A stretch of DNA of 64,000 nucleotides. Origin: Aquilaria yunnanensis. Taxonomy: Eukaryota; Streptophyta; Magnoliopsida; Malvales; Thymelaeaceae. Under the pieces are notes generated by a model, which was not told where the DNA came from, searched no databases, and saw nothing but the letters and a program-made list of their open reading frames with translations. Where the stretch lies: contig CM077597.1 of NCBI GenBank assembly GCA_039654915.1, positions 76,634,001 through 76,698,000 on the forward strand. Direction: 5' to 3'. Shown here in pieces: positions 48,464-60,943 of the stretch. How positions within the stretch are numbered: the first letter of the stretch is position 1; every line of letters begins with the position of its first letter. A program made the position numbers and the translations under genes.

Positions 48464-48942
48464 TGACGTAGTGAGAAATGAAATTGATCAAGGAACACAC
48501 CTAATCAAGAAGAAAAAAATGAGAATTCACTCATTGAAATAGAAAAAGGCACGAGAACACCTTAATATTATTGATCGAATGAATAATAAAATGCAAGAAA
48601 GCCTATTTATATGCAAACAAAGAAACCCTAGTCCAAAATAAAAAATAAAAACAAAACATAACAAGTAATAAAAATCGCCACAAACTTTGGAGGCCTCAAT
48701 GCCCCTCAAAGTAGTGATTTTTTTACCAAAAAGCGTAGTCACAAAGGGCAATGCCCCAATGGCATGGTAGAGTGTGAAATTTCCTTCAAATGACATATTA
48801 TAATAGTCATTCTTACAACTATAACAAATGTTATGGTCTCTGAAAGTTTATGGTCATGTAATGCCTATTTTCAGGGTTTTTTTTTTGGGATTTTGCACGA
48901 TCAGACTGCTCCAATAACTCATTCACTAGATGCTCTACGTCA
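48464..48942 (-). repeat. 3' LTR of gypsy element B
   Basis: On the minus strand the LTR starts TGACGTAG after the purine tract AAGTAGAGGGGAG and ends CTACGTCA, giving perfect 8-base inverted ends. Its 479 bp match the 480-bp LTR at 61170-61649. The pol reading frame appears to run into the LTR, as reported for some chromoviruses. Confidence 0.75.
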
Positions 48943-50091
48943 CTCCCCTCTACTTGAGAAAAACTAAACCTCAGGTTGTTTGGAAAGTCTGATGCAATTG
49001 CTGTTTAAAAGAGTTGTAAGGGAAAATATTCGTTATATTAAATGTCTTGGAATTTCTTATATTGTTAGGCAGATCAATTACATAAGCATTGTTATTAATC
49101 TTCTTTAGAACCTTCTATGAGCCATATTTTCTTCACTGTAGCTTGCCATACGTACCTGCTAGAAACTTCTCCTTTCACAAAAACACCATTACTTGATCAC
49201 TCACCTTGAAAATATGTTCGTGACAATGTTGAGCAGCCTGTTTATACCTCATGTTAGCTTTGCTCCAGTTTCTCTTTAATTTTATCTCAAACCTTCAGAG
49301 CACGCACAATGGAATAGAAATCCTTGTCAAAAGTGGTCCACATACACCTTACATGAGAAAGTTTTTTACTGTAATAGGAAACCGGCCTGCATCATTGCAA
49401 AAGAACAACACCAATTCCCATGCCACTAGTATCACACTCCATCTCAAAAGAAGCCTCAAAATCTGGGAAGGCAAGAGCTGGCACGGTGCATAACTTCTCC
49501 TTTAGCAGGGCAAAGCACATCTTTGCCTCCTCACTCCAATGAAACCTCCCCTTCTTTAAACTTTCTATAATAGGGAAAGTAATGCTACTAAAATAATAAA
49601 TCATCTGCAGAAAATTTGCCAAACCATGGCAACTATGAACTTCAAAAACTGTGTTTAGTGTAAGCCATTCTTTGATGGCCCAAATCATAGCTTCATCCAC
49701 CTGAATCCCATGCATGTTGACTACATAGCCCAAGAATAATATCTTGCTAGTCATAAAGCTACATTTCTTTAGGTTCATGTATGCTTTATTCACCTGCAAG
49801 ACTACGAGCACTTGGCGCAGGTGTGAAATGTACTTTGTTTTCAATCCTAAACACCCCACCATGCCCTTACTGATGATATTTTCACAACTCATATTGTTAA
49901 TAGTCATATCAAAGAACCAATTAATAGTTGTACAATAAGTACAAAACAATTGATGGCATTGGATTTGGTTTTCCTGGTTGGGAGCCAGCAACAACTTCTG
50001 TGTCACATAATTTTGTAGCCTATCACCATTTTCCTTTTAGCTCTTATATTCTTCTTCTTCACTTATTAAGTCCACAATCAATCTTCTTATC
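48943..50091 (-). pseudogene. Element B pol remnants (protease, RT, RNase H, integrase tail) with internal deletions
   Basis: Along the minus strand: a protease end ([19 protein letters not shown], about 49850), joined directly to the RT palm/connection segment [14 protein letters not shown]...ILFLGYVV without the catalytic YxDD block, then an RNase H start ([16 protein letters not shown], about 49400). A second deletion leads to the integrase C-terminus (about 49270-49000). The catalytic core is lost, so it is non-autonomous. Confidence 0.75.
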
Positions 50092-50099
50092 ATTCTCCT

Positions 50100-53000
50100 T
50101 AATGGTGGCCACTGGGCCGGGTCAACCTGGGCCCTACCTAGACCCAGCTCGGGTCAAATTTGGCCCGGCAAGGTCAAACCCGGGGCTGACCCATAACGGA
50201 TTGGACTCGGATGAAGGCGGGGCGAGTTTGGGCCTAGAAAAGGAGGGGGCCCAAAGTTGGCGAACCAGCCCACAATTCGCACAAACTTGGACCAGCCCAC
50301 GACCCGGCTGAGCCGGGTTGACCGTTCGCATTCCTGTCGGCAGTTTCAGGTTTTTTCAAAAAAATGGAAAAATTACACCCTACCCCCCCTAACGAATCCA
50401 GACATTTTTTTTGACCCCTAGACTTTTTACCCCCCAGTCAACAGCCACTAACAGCTAGTTTTTAAGGGCTTTTTGGGGAAAATGAATTTTTTCTTCTCCT
50501 ATAAATAGGCAGCCTCCTTCCCACACTTCCTCACACCAATCTTCTCTTCTCCAATCTCCTACAATATTCTCTCATTCTCTCTACTATCTCTCTTGAAGTT
50601 TATTAATCTTTCACTAATATTTTCTTAATTGCCTCTTAATCATCTCTTCATTTCTTCAATTATTTTCTTCCACTAATGGCTTCACGAGGGAAGAACTCCG
50701 GGAAGGGCAAAGGTGTTGCCTCATCCTCATCCGGCACAGGGATCGGTTCATTTTTTCGAGGACGTGTGTTTCACAAAAATCGAGGCTCACATTCACAAGA
50801 AATTCCCGACAATGATCCAAACATCTACATGGTGGCATACGACCTTGGCCTTGATGATCAACTCTCTAATGATGATGTTGAGGAAATTCCACTGACCTAA
50901 GTCGGTGCCGAGGGGTCCCGTTTGGGCGCATTTTGATCAAGTTTGGAAAGGCGAAACGAGGTATGCCAAGTGCAAACATTGCAACAACCAATTGCACACA
51001 AATTGAACTCCAGGACAGGTACCCTCACAAGGCACTTGAGCAAAGTCCATGGACACATCGGTGGCATTTTCGGTGGACAAACAAAACTAAAGGGTGTTGG
51101 CAGCTCCAGCGGTCTAGGTATTTTTCGATTTAATCAAAAAACTGTTAGGCAAGGTTTAATTAATTGGATAATGATTACTGAAAAACCATTTAGACAAGCT
51201 GAGGATGAACACTTAGAAAGATTCATCCAAGAAAATTTAAATCTTGCTTATAAAAAAACGTCTAGGCAAACGGTTAAAAGAGAAAGCTTTAAACTATATG
51301 AAGCTAGGAGAAGTGATTTACAAGCATATTTTTCTACTGTTGATCATTGTTTGCCATTTACATCTAATATGTGGACATCTCCAATAGGACAAAATTATTA
51401 TTGTGTAACTGCTCATTGGATAGATCATGAATGGGTTATTAAAAATGAATAATTGTTTTTAAATGTATGGAATCTGATCATACGGGTTGGAATATTTTTA
51501 ACTGCATTATTGAAAGTTTGCGTGAATTTTTTGTTGCCGATAAAGTTTTGTCTATTTCTTTTGACAATGCTTCAAACAATGATGCGGCGGTGAGAGAATT
51601 GATAAAAGAAACAAAACCACTGCTTGATGGAAAATTTTTTCATGTTTGTTGCTTGTGTAACATTTTGAATTTATATGTCCAAAATGGTTTTCAACAACTA
51701 CAAAACCAAATTGAGCCAATTCGGAATGCTTTACTTTTTGTTAAAACAAGGAACAAATTGGCTCGTGAATTTAAAATGTTTTGTATTAAAAATGGGGTGA
51801 ATTTTTCTTAGAAAAGGTTTAAATCAATTGGCCCACTCGATGGTACTCAACATTTGAAATGTTAAATGACGCTCAACCATGGGCAAATCTTTTGACTCAC
51901 TTTGTGAACTCAAAAGTTCAAGGTGACTGGTTAACGGACGAGGTTTGGGAAAAATGTTTTAAGTTAGTTGAGTTGCTTAGATATTTTTATGAGGCAACAA
52001 ACTTTTTCTCTGCAGTTTATTACCCAACAGTGCATCAAGCAATGTTATATTTTGTAAACATCGTCTATGTTTTCCACTAATACAAGGATAATGAGTTTTT
52101 GAAACCAACTGTTGAAGCAATGCAAAAGAAATGGCTTGATTATTTTCAACAAATACCACAAATTTATCTTATTGCATGTGCATTAGATCCAAATGTCAAA
52201 ATCACGGGTTGTCTGCAATTGTTAGAAGCATATTATCATATATATTTAGGTCAAGCACAAGTTTCTGCACTTGCTATTTCTGCTGAAGCTGACCACAATT
52301 TGAGAGAGTTACATAAACTTTACTCCGTTAAGCATTCTGATAAGGTTAGGTCATCCAATCCAACACCCGCCGACATTCCACCTTCTCATCATCATCAAGG
52401 TTCAACCCAGCGGCGAGTATCCTCAAACGACCGAGACCCACAAACCCGGGATTGGCAGAATGGGATGATTACCCCCACACTTCATTTGAAAACAATGAGG
52501 AAGACATCCTCGAGTGGTGGAAGAACAACAGAGGAAGATTTTCGATCTTATCCATACTAGTGTAAGAGATTTTGGCAGTTCCGATCTCAACCATCACCTC
52601 CGAGGCTGCCTTTAGTGCAGGGAAACGAGTCATCTCGGAAAAACGACCAAGACTCACACCTGAAGATGTTGAGGTTTGCGTTTGCAACTGGGATTGGGCG
52701 CTTGCTGCTATAAGGAAACAAGATATTAAAAGCTCCAATAATGAGGTCCTTTATGATGAGGACCAACAAGAGTAGATCGTAGGTTTTCATTACAATTTAA
52801 AAAATGTAATTGATCTGATTATGCTGTTAAGCACAGATCTTAAGTTTTATGTTTTCATTTTTTTCCATGGAACGTTGTGCCATTTTCAAGTGTAAGGTAC
52901 GTTTCAAATTATGTAAGCGCCGTTTGACTTTTTTATTAATAAAATTTACACTGGCGGTGGTGTTTCTTCTAAAAAAATATATATTTCATAAAATTACTAT

Positions 53001-53166
53001 CAAACAATGATTGAAAATATATTAAAATGCATTTTTTTTAAATTGGATTAACTCAACCCAGCTCGGACCCAGCTTGGCCTAGGCCCACCCCGCTTTGACG
53101 TGGGCTGTGCCCGGGTCTGGAAACTCCGACCCAGGCCCGGCCGGGTCAGCCCACCGGCCACCACTA
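50100..53166 (+). mobile_element. hAT DNA transposon nested in element B
   Basis: Ends are TAATGGTGGCC at the left and, inverted, TAGTGGTGGCC at the right (one mismatch), flanked by the exact 8-bp TSD ATTCTCCT (50092-50099 and 53167-53174), the length diagnostic of hAT. Both subterminal regions are rich in GGCC/GGGTC words. Total 3067 bp with a single decayed transposase gene. It splits element B between its gag zinc knuckle and protease. Confidence 0.93.
50676..52775 (+). pseudogene. hAT transposase (BED finger, RNase H-like core, hATC), inactivated
   Basis: The protein opens with MASRGKNSGKGKG. A BED-type zinc finger (AKCKHCNNQLH...TLTRHLSKVH, 50965-51060) is broken by a frame change. The catalytic RNase H-like region follows (FTSNMWTSPIGQNYYCVTAHWIDHEW; ISFDNASNNDAAV) with stops at about 51450, 51809 and 52078. 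The C-terminal hATC dimerisation block is clear (PISTITSEAAFSAGKRVISEKR, about 52575-52640). A TATAAATAGG element lies at 50501. Domain order is that of plant Ac/DAYSLEEPER-type transposases. It is not active as read. Confidence 0.9.
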
Positions 53167-53174
53167 ATTCTCCT

Positions 53175-54120
53175 TATCAACAATATTAACATTTTGAAGT
53201 GGACACTTGTTAGACAAATGGCCAGGCCCCCCACAAATGCAATAGACATTAGGTGCTTGTCTTAGGAAATGGCGAGTCATTTTTGGGGCCTTTTTATGCT
53301 TCTTGACTTGCTGCTTCCCCAATGCCTTTTCCTTCTGATGACAATTCCTGCATGGAACAAGTTTGGGTAACATTTCCACCATCTCAATCGAACTCCCTAA
53401 TCACTCTCCTAGGTAATTTTTGTGAGGAAACTTTTGTCTCTTCCTCTCCTGGACCGAAAGTCCTTCCCTTAACACGAAATTTTAAGCTTTAGCAAAAGTT
53501 CACATCGACATAATCCCAATTTTGTTTGGAAGTGTAGGTTTCAACTCATCCAAAAATTGTGAAATCATCTGCCTTTTCATCTTTTCCATATATTGCATTA
53601 GGAAAACCACACAAACTCCATTGTATAATCCTGGACAAATTCTAACCCTGCCGACACTGCTGGTGTTGCTGAAATAAAATCTGTTCATAGTCTAGGGGTA
53701 GAAAATCTATCTGAATCATCCACTTCATCCATGACCATGACCATAATGACTCCTTTCTATCACGACATCTTCGTTCTTTTATCTTCTCCCACCAAGCATA
53801 AGCTATTCCTTTCAATCTGCAAAGCACCAGCTTCACTTTCCTATCTTCCAAGACCTCAGATTACTCAAAGAATCACTCGACTTTTACTATCCAATCAAGA
53901 ACAACCTTAATACTAAAATCTCCGTTAAAGGTAGGAATGTGCACCCTGAACCTAAAATTTTCATCATGACCTCCGACATCTTGATCTCTCTGAAATCCAT
54001 CATAAGGAAGATAATCATCATCTGACTCAAAATGCCTATTGTTGGCCATGTGTCCTTGACCCCGAGCAAGAACAAGTCTCCGAACAGCATGTCTTGGGTG
54101 GGTTCTTCCTTGGCACGTTG
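53175..54120 (-). pseudogene. Element B gag, C-terminal part with zinc knuckle
   Basis: The minus-strand reading gives a capsid block (VKLVLCRLKGIAYAWWEKIKERR, about 53830-53760) and a nucleocapsid knuckle CICGGPGHLSNKC (about 53225) just before the hAT insertion. Several frame breaks intervene. It continues the gag that starts at 61136, from which it is separated by element F. Confidence 0.75.
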
Positions 54121-54125
54121 CCTAT

Positions 54126-54369
54126 TGATAGCCGAAAGGCTATCGCCTCTATCTGACCCGAACTTGGGGCATCAGGAAACCCGAGGATACTATTAACCCC
54201 CCCGAGGTACTATACAGGGCGCCTTCGGAAATGAAGAATCAGCTATTGCAAACCGAAGAGGATTTGCCCGAAGGTGGAACCCTGAATCAGGGAACTCCCC
54301 GAACTACGGGCATATTTCCCGAAGGGGTGTCGTTCGCGCCAGAGGACGACCTCGTCTAGGGACTTCGAG
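54126..54369 (+). repeat. Truncated 5' LTR of element F
   Basis: It matches the first 244 bp of the 3' LTR with a few substitutions, then ends after GGGACTTCGAG where pol sequence begins. The missing part includes its TATA box, so the remaining sense promoter is the 3' LTR copy (TATAAATA at 60637-60644). Confidence 0.9.
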
Positions 54370-54389
54370 TTCTGAACTCCCGCCACAAT

Positions 54390-56685
54390 AAAGGATGTGC
54401 AAAGACTCACCGGAAGGATAACCTCTCTTAGCAGGTTTATTTCCAGGTATGGAGACAGGTGTCGACCGTTCTTCAAGGTCCTTACAAAGGCAACAAAAGA
54501 GGAAAACAACCTAGGAAATAATGATCATCCTTGGAACGAAGACTGTCAAAGGGCCTGGAAAGAACTTAAAGTCTATTTAGCCAGCCTGCCCACCCTGCGA
54601 CAACCTCGCGTAGAAGAGCCACTTGTGTTATACCTCGCCGTCACAGAAAAGGCTGTGAGCTCGGCCCTTGTGAAAGTAGTCGGTCTATTATGTAAGCAAA
54701 TCCCTGCATGGCGCCGAAATCAGGTATCATTTGTTGCAAAAAGCCATATATGCCTTGGTGCTGGCAGGGAGAAGGCTACGACCATACTTTCAGGCTTACC
54801 CTATCATCGTCCGAAGTAGTCTACCACTTCGGGATGTCATGAGGATGGTGGATCATTCCGGAAGGCTCTCCAAGTGGTGTATAGAGCTTGGCGAACACGA
54901 CATTGTTTACGAACCTCGGAAAGCCATAAAAGCTCAAGCACTGGCAGACTTCATCGCCGAAGTACCCACCACCGAGGACAGCCATCCGGATCCTGACGAA
55001 GGTGATCCCGAATGGACTTTGAATGTTGACAGAGCCTCGGGGTCCGAGCACCAGGGAGCTGGCATGATCATCAGGGGTCCTGAAGGCCTAGAAGTGGTGA
55101 AGGCTATCAAGTTCGACTTTCATGCCACCAACAATATGGCGGAATATGAAGCCCTCATAGCAGGATTGCGCCTGGCCAGAAAAATTGGCATAAGGAACCT
55201 GAAAGGTCACAGCGATTCTCAGCTGGTGGTACGCCAAACGGCGGGAGACTATGGGGCAAAGGACCCAACCTTGGCAAAATACCATGAACTCGTGGCAAAA
55301 CTCATTCGGGAGTTCGACACCGTGCGAATCGAAAACGTGCCTCGACATGATAATGCCGAGGCAGACTGCTTGGCAAAATCAAAAGCATACACCGAGGTGC
55401 TGGGTCATCCGAGCATCACAGTGCTGAGCATATCAACTTCGGGAAAAGGCTGGAAAGACCCTATTAAAAGATATCTCGCGGACAATACGCTCCCCGAAGA
55501 CCCTAGTGAAGCTGCCAAAATCCGAAGACGCTCCGGCCGATTCTTCCTAATTGGCGAAGAATTATATTAGCAGGGATATGCAAACCCACTGCAGAGGTGT
55601 GTCGGCAAAGAGGATACTGAAATGATCCTCGAAGAAGTACACGAAGGCGGTTGTGGTTCGCACATCGGAATCGACGCCCTTGCAGCAGTAATACTTCGCC
55701 AATGATATTTTTGGCCTACCCTGAGAAAGGATGCCAGACAATTCGTCCGGAAATGTGGTAATTGCCAAAAACACGTAAATATCCAGAGGACACCCTTGGA
55801 AATGGTGACTTCGGCTGATTATCCCTGGCCCTTCGCAGTCTGGGGCATCGATCTCATTGGGCCGCTCCCAACAGCCCCTGGAGGCGTAAAATTCTGCATT
55901 GTAGTAGTAGACTATTTCTCCAAATGGGTCGAGGCAGAACCACTGGCGACTATCTCGGTAAAAGAAGTGCAGAAGTTCGTATGGAAAAACATCGTATGCA
56001 GATTCGGCATACCGAGGGTACTTGTAGCTGATAATGGGTCCCAGTTCACAGATAAAGGATTCCAGGAATTCATCAGCGACCTCGGAACAAAAATGCACTT
56101 CGCCCCAGTAGCTCACCCCCAAAGCAATGGGCAGGTAGAAGTATCTAACAGGACCATAAAAGATGGTCTGAAAAAGAGACTGGGGGAAGCAAAAGGGAAA
56201 TGGCCAGGAGAGCTCCAGAGCGTATTGTGGAGTTACCGAACAACACCCCGAATAGGCACAGGGGATACCCCCTTTTCCTTCGTCTTCGGCACAGAAGCCA
56301 TCATCCCAATCGAAGTCGTGCGACCGTCGGTACGCATACAAGTTTTTGATGAAAGTGGGAATGACCTCGGCTTAAGAGCCAAGCTTGACCTTGTCAGCGA
56401 ACACAGAGAAATAGCTGAGCTGAGAAGAAAAGCCTTTCAGCAAAGAGTGGCCGCGGCTATAAACTTACGAGCCAGGCCAAAGGAAATCAAGGAAGGAGAC
56501 CTCGTTCTCTGAAAAGCTGACTTTGCACCCCGAAGGCCCTCCTACGGAGTACTTCGCGCAAATTGGGAAGGACCTTATCTGGTTCTTGCCGAAGTACGAA
56601 AAGGCGTGTACAGACTTGGTGACGCCGAAGGCATAGAATTAAAAAATACTTGGCATTCGGATGCCTTGAAAAAATTCTATGCTTA
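54390..56685 (+). pseudogene. Element F pol: RT end, RNase H, second RNase H, integrase
   Basis: Visible in order: the RT/RNase H junction (VQRLTGRITSLSRFISRYGD, PFFKVLTKA); a first RNase H remnant (VLYLAVTEKAVSSALV); after a frameshift near 54700, a second, archaeal-type RNase H (WTLNVDRASGSEHQGAGMII; NNMAEYEALIAGL; GHSDSQLVVRQ), a hallmark of the Tat lineage; then integrase with zinc finger remnants (55640-55770) and DDE residues (WGIDLIGPLP, VADNGSQF, NGQVEVSNRTIK). Stops at 55568, about 55704 and 56510 break the frame, which ends at 56685. Confidence 0.9.
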
Positions 56686-56689
56686 AGGT

Positions 56690-57070
56690 TTCACGGAAGA
56701 ATTGCGTTGTACAAATTTGGAAAATATGCTAAGTACAGAAGTTCCTTATAAAAACTCTCAAAGTACAAAACGTGTACAAGTCAGAATTTCACGTAGGCGT
56801 TCGCCGTAATAAGCGTAGGTACGATTTCCCGAAGACCCTTGAGCGATCACGTTCGGCAAAAATGGGAAACGAAAAATCGCGCGAAGGTACTCGCCGAAGT
56901 GAGCGCAGATATGATTTTCCGAAGTCCCTTGAGCAATCACGTTCGGGACAAAGGGGAAAAACAAAACGTCTCACAAAAAGACTTAGCCAAAAAATCTTCC
57001 TTAAAGTGAAATTGGCTTACAGAAAAGAAGAAGTACAAAGAGAAGGAGAAAAAGGCAAGGAGTCCTAGAA
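56690..57070 (+). repeat. Two-copy repeat between element F pol and the antisense gene
   Basis: A segment with CGATTTCCCGAAGACCCTTG then AGCGATCACGTTCGG (about 56820) recurs about 90 bp later with small changes (about 56908). It is non-coding and marks the convergent 3' ends of pol (plus) and the antisense gene (minus). Confidence 0.6.
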
Positions 57071-57074
57071 CAAA

Positions 57075-59497
57075 CTAAGGGATCTCGGCGTCCTGAGACC
57101 CACTAGCCCCCACGTCCTTGCCCGCCACCTTTGGCACCGGAATAGAAGAGGGCAAGTTCAGGTACTCAACCTTGGACCAGGACCATCGAGGCGCCTCGGG
57201 GATGTTTAGAGCCTCCAAGAAAGAGAGGTCCAGATCTGGGAACCTCTGAAGAACTTGGTGCCGAGCAAGGCAAAACCCGTCCTGAAAAGCGACCTTCGCC
57301 ATCTGGTCGGATTTGTCTTTCTCGACCCCAAGTTCCTCAAGGTCGTTCTGCAAATCCGCGACCTTCTGCTTCAGTGCCTTCACCTTCTTCTTCTTTGATC
57401 CCTTCTTCAAAGAATCGACCTCGACCTGGAGCTCGGCCTTCTCAGCTAGCGTCTTCGCCAGGAAAGCCTCGGATTCCGACTTCTCCTTCAGATGCGCCTC
57501 GTTTGCCGAAATAAGCTCCGCCACCTGAGAGCCGAGGTCGGAAATTTTCTGGGAGGAGTCCTTCAAAAGTTCTTTCTTTTCTTTCTGGAACTCCTCCCGA
57601 AGGGCTGCAACTTCCTTCTCCGCAGCATCAGCCAGCTGCAGGTTCTTGACAGCCAATTCCGAGCATATGGCCTTAGTTTTATCAATCACCTCTAAGGCCG
57701 AGGCTCGGAATGCCGTCTGCTTGGCTACCTGAACTCTGAGGAAGCCGGCGTACCCCAGCAGCTGCAAAGGGAAAAAGGCGAAGTCAGTAAGACAAAGAAA
57801 AAGCCAAACACTTAGAAAAATTTGAAGGGAAAAAGATAGGCGTAAAGCATACCTGGGCAGCGTGCTCGGAAAGCTTCGCAGCGAGGGAGTCATCGCCCGG
57901 ATGAGCTTCCGCGATGGCCCTAAAGGAGGCCTCGGTAAGCATCCCCTTCGCGATCTCTTTGGCCATTTGCTGGCAGTCTCCGGAGTACAAATTCATGTCC
58001 TCCGTAAACGACCAGAAAGGCTCCTTCGGGATTTTCCCTTGCAGGATTTTGGCATCATGAAGGGCTCGCCTCCGGGCGTGTTCGGTCGCCCAATTTGGAG
58101 TAAGTGACTCCCATACACGGCAAGAACAAAAAGCTGCTTAAGGCAAATACATCACAAAATTCAGCACGTGAAGGCATCAAACTTTGCTTGATAAAGCAAA
58201 CCTGGCGCCACCTCAACGACGTCATCGCTGGAGTCCGGGGCCTCCTCGGTGGAGATCCCTTACCTTTGCGTTTACGCCGCTCCTCGGCAGAAGGAACCTC
58301 TACCACGGCATCCAGAAGGGCCTGTGACGGGGTAGGGCTCTGAGGAGGGACGTCGGTCAGGGGGACGTCGGCAGTGACCTCGGGCGGCGGAATGGTAGCA
58401 ACCTCGGGCTCCTCGCTCGCCTCCTCAAGCGCTTCCAAATGAGAAGGCTGAATGGTCCTCTTCGCCCGTTTCGCCGAAGGCCCAGCCCCCGTCATTTTCC
58501 TCCTTCGGGAAGCTGCCTTGTTTGTCTGTTCACCCTTTTCAACTTGGCCGGTAAAAAGGGATTTGTAGAAGGCAGTAGTGGCGTCCCCCATCTCTGAAAA
58601 AGAAGGAAGATATCAGCGTGAGTCCAAAATGGAAACAAAAACAAAGGGAGTCTGAGATAACTTACTCTCAAAGAAAGTTTCGTAAGAAATTTCCTCCCGA
58701 AGGAGTTGCACCAGCCAAGAATCCTTCCTAGCGATGGCAGGAGCTGGCATCTTGAGGTCTGTTTTGTGCTCCTTCACTACCCCTAACTCCCGAAGGACTT
58801 CCTCGGTCATTAACCTCCAATTGATGGGGAAGGGGTAGAGAGAGCGCGAAGAGACCTCGGGACCCCAGTCCGAGACAGCACGGATACGACCGTCGAAGTC
58901 CGCAAAGATAGGAGCCAACTCCGGAGTTAGCAGTATCCTCGGATCCACGACGTCCATCTCCAGCTTTCCCTGAGCCCACTTGGTTGGAACATGCGACCAG
59001 GCCTCCTCCATCTTCAGAAAGAAAAATTTTTGTTGCCACCCTCGCCAGCTGTCCTTGGTGGCAAAGGTGAACATATATTTCTTGCTCCCAGATCCCCGAG
59101 GTAGCATGAAGTAAAAGCCACCCTTCGGGACCACGAAGAGCTTGTAGTACTGCATAAAAATAACAAAGTGGGGTTCTATCCCGAAGACGTCACACATGCA
59201 GATGAAGGCGTTAAAATAACAATACGAGTTCGGCGGAAGTTGATTTATGGCAATGCCATGAAATTGGCAGAACTCGCAAATCATCTTCGGAGGAAGGTAC
59301 CGAAGTCCGGCCTTCAGTTGGGCTCGGAAAACGGTAACCTCATTACTACGGTTTGAAAAGAAAAATTGGTCAGAACGAGGCAACCTCGTAACAGCATACG
59401 AAGGAAGAAAGAACTTTTTTTTCCATCTTGCTAGTTTTTTGGGGGTGGTGCAGCAAGGGTGAGACAAAAGGGGTTGCCAGCTCTCGGGGATAGGCAT
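57075..59497 (-). CDS. Spliced antisense gene of element F (about 721 aa, Transposase_28-like plus coiled coil)
   Basis: Four exons join in frame with GT/AG borders: 59497-58666, 58593-58202, 58107-57853, 57761-57075 (2166 nt with stop). Exon 1 gives about 277 residues resembling the plant 'putative gypsy type transposon' domain (Transposase_28): LPPKMICEFCQFHGIAINQL, YFNAFICMCDVFGIEPH, and a Trp-rich SWRGWQQKFFFL. Exon 2 is a low-complexity charged linker with KR-rich patches. Exon 4 is a long predicted coiled coil (Leu/Glu/Lys heptads). The molecular role of these antisense proteins is not known. The start ATG follows a TATA box by about 240 bp. It appears intact although its element's pol is broken. 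Exon 3's acceptor is the weakest call. Confidence 0.8.
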
Positions 59498-59734
59498 GAT
59501 TGGCTAAAAAACAAGTTCAGAAAAGCTCAAAAAAGCAAAAATCAGAGGACTCTGGAGATAAAAAACCCACCGAATGATTTGCCAAAATCTGGATTTGAAA
59601 ACGCCGTCGTGAAAGGTTGCCGGAAAGAAACTCTGTCAGACAGTACCGCCGCGGAAAGCAGGGAAGAAAAAGCAGTTGCAAGCAGAGAAAAGAGCAGAAG
59701 CGAAACCAAAAAGAGGAACTTATGATGGAATGGG

Positions 59735-59744
59735 CTATATATAG
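59735..59744 (-). promoter_or_regulatory. TATA box of the antisense gene
   Basis: The minus strand reads CTATATATAG in a GGCCTATATATAGCCC context, about 240 bp upstream of the ATG at 59497 and outside the 3' LTR. It supports independent antisense transcription. Confidence 0.6.
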
Positions 59745-60171
59745 GCCGAAGGAGGGTAGACGAACCGGCGTCATAAGTATCCTTTGAAGGCGAACGGTCG
59801 CCATAACTGCTCTCTGCTCCCGAAAAGACACGCCCTCTGTAACCGATGCGACTCTCCACCAATCACAGTATGCCACGTGTCAGCCGCCGCGCCAAAATAG
59901 GGGACGCGCCTTCTGAAACCCCTAAAAAAACTGGGACGCACCGCTCTAGACTGACACGCCTGGCCATGAGACGCGACGTTGCACAGACCTGCAAAAGCAA
60001 AAAGTAGGTTGCCTCGGAGACACCAAAAGACAGGCTATGGCCGAATAGCCCATATCTTCGGGCAAAAGGTGTATCTCCGGCACAGGCTCTACTCCCTCAA
60101 AACTCCCGAAGAACAACCTCGGAAAGACTGCAAACCGAAGTCTCCACTTCGGCTTTCCAAAGGGGGGCATG

Positions 60172-60938
60172 TGATAGCCGAAAGGCTATCGCCTCTATCT
60201 GACCCGAACTCGGGGCATCAGGAAACCCGAGGATACTATTAACCCCCCCGAGGTACTATACAGGGCGCCTTCGGAAATGAAGAATCAGCTATTGCAAGCT
60301 GAAGAGGATCTGCCTGAAGGCGGAACCCTAAATTAGGGAACTCCCCGAACTACGGGCATATTTCCCAAAGGGGTGTCGTTCGCGCCAGAGGATGACCTCG
60401 TCCAGGGACTTCGAGAGTATGGCATGAGCATTTAAGGAGCCTCTGATATATCGCCCACAGACACTACATGTCACCTCAAACGGAGATTTGACACGCCGGC
60501 ACCGTCCAGGTCTCATCACAACCTGTCTCGGTTCAAGGCTCAAGAAACCTGCCGCAGGCTACTTGCCCCCTACGCCCAGAAATTCAGGAAAGATCTGACT
60601 AGACACGTGTCATGATCTGAACGAGCTGAATACTCCTATAAATATTAGGAAATAAACCTGGGCAACGGACGGATCCTTGAGCAGACCCCTCTCTTTGAGA
60701 AAACACAAACAGGCAAGGCCTTTTTGACCTCTCAGTGCTCCTCTCTCATTTTCTTACAGGACACTGACTTAGGCATCGGAGGCTCCTCCCCGGAAAAACA
60801 CCCCGGGGACCTCATAACCCTCTTCTCTGAGCTTTTCAGGCACATTCCCCTGGGTAACCTCAACTCCAGACGCTCTCCTTCATAGGAAGTCCTCCCGGAA
60901 GTCACCATGCCTTCCAGTGAAGATGTCTCTGGGCATCA
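60172..60938 (+). repeat. 3' LTR of element F
   Basis: A 767-bp LTR with TG...CA ends after a polypurine tract and followed by the TSD CCTAT. It contains TATAAATA at 60637-60644. Confidence 0.92.
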
Positions 60939-60943
60939 CCTAT

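Larger units (their letters stand above)
54126..60938 (+). mobile_element. Element F: Tat/Retand-type gypsy element with antisense gene, 5'-deleted
   Basis: It begins TGATAGCCGAAAGG and ends GGGCATCA with the exact TSD CCTAT (54121-54125 and 60939-60943). The 5' LTR survives for only 244 bp (54126-54369); a deletion joins it directly to pol inside RT, removing PBS, gag, protease and most of RT. The 3' LTR is 60172-60938 (767 bp), preceded by the tract AAAGGGGGGCATG. Between pol and the 3' LTR sits a spliced antisense gene, as described for Retand-like Tat elements. It is inserted in the gag of element B. Confidence 0.92.

Noticed and set aside
55562..56341. 259-aa minus-strand ORF across element F integrase
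   Set aside because: It is antisense to clear integrase motifs, of anomalous Tyr/Cys/Phe-rich composition, and not part of the spliced antisense gene.
59517..59876. 119-aa and 106-aa minus-strand ORFs upstream of the antisense gene
   Set aside because: They overlap each other and cover the TATA box and leader of the antisense gene; no domain is seen.
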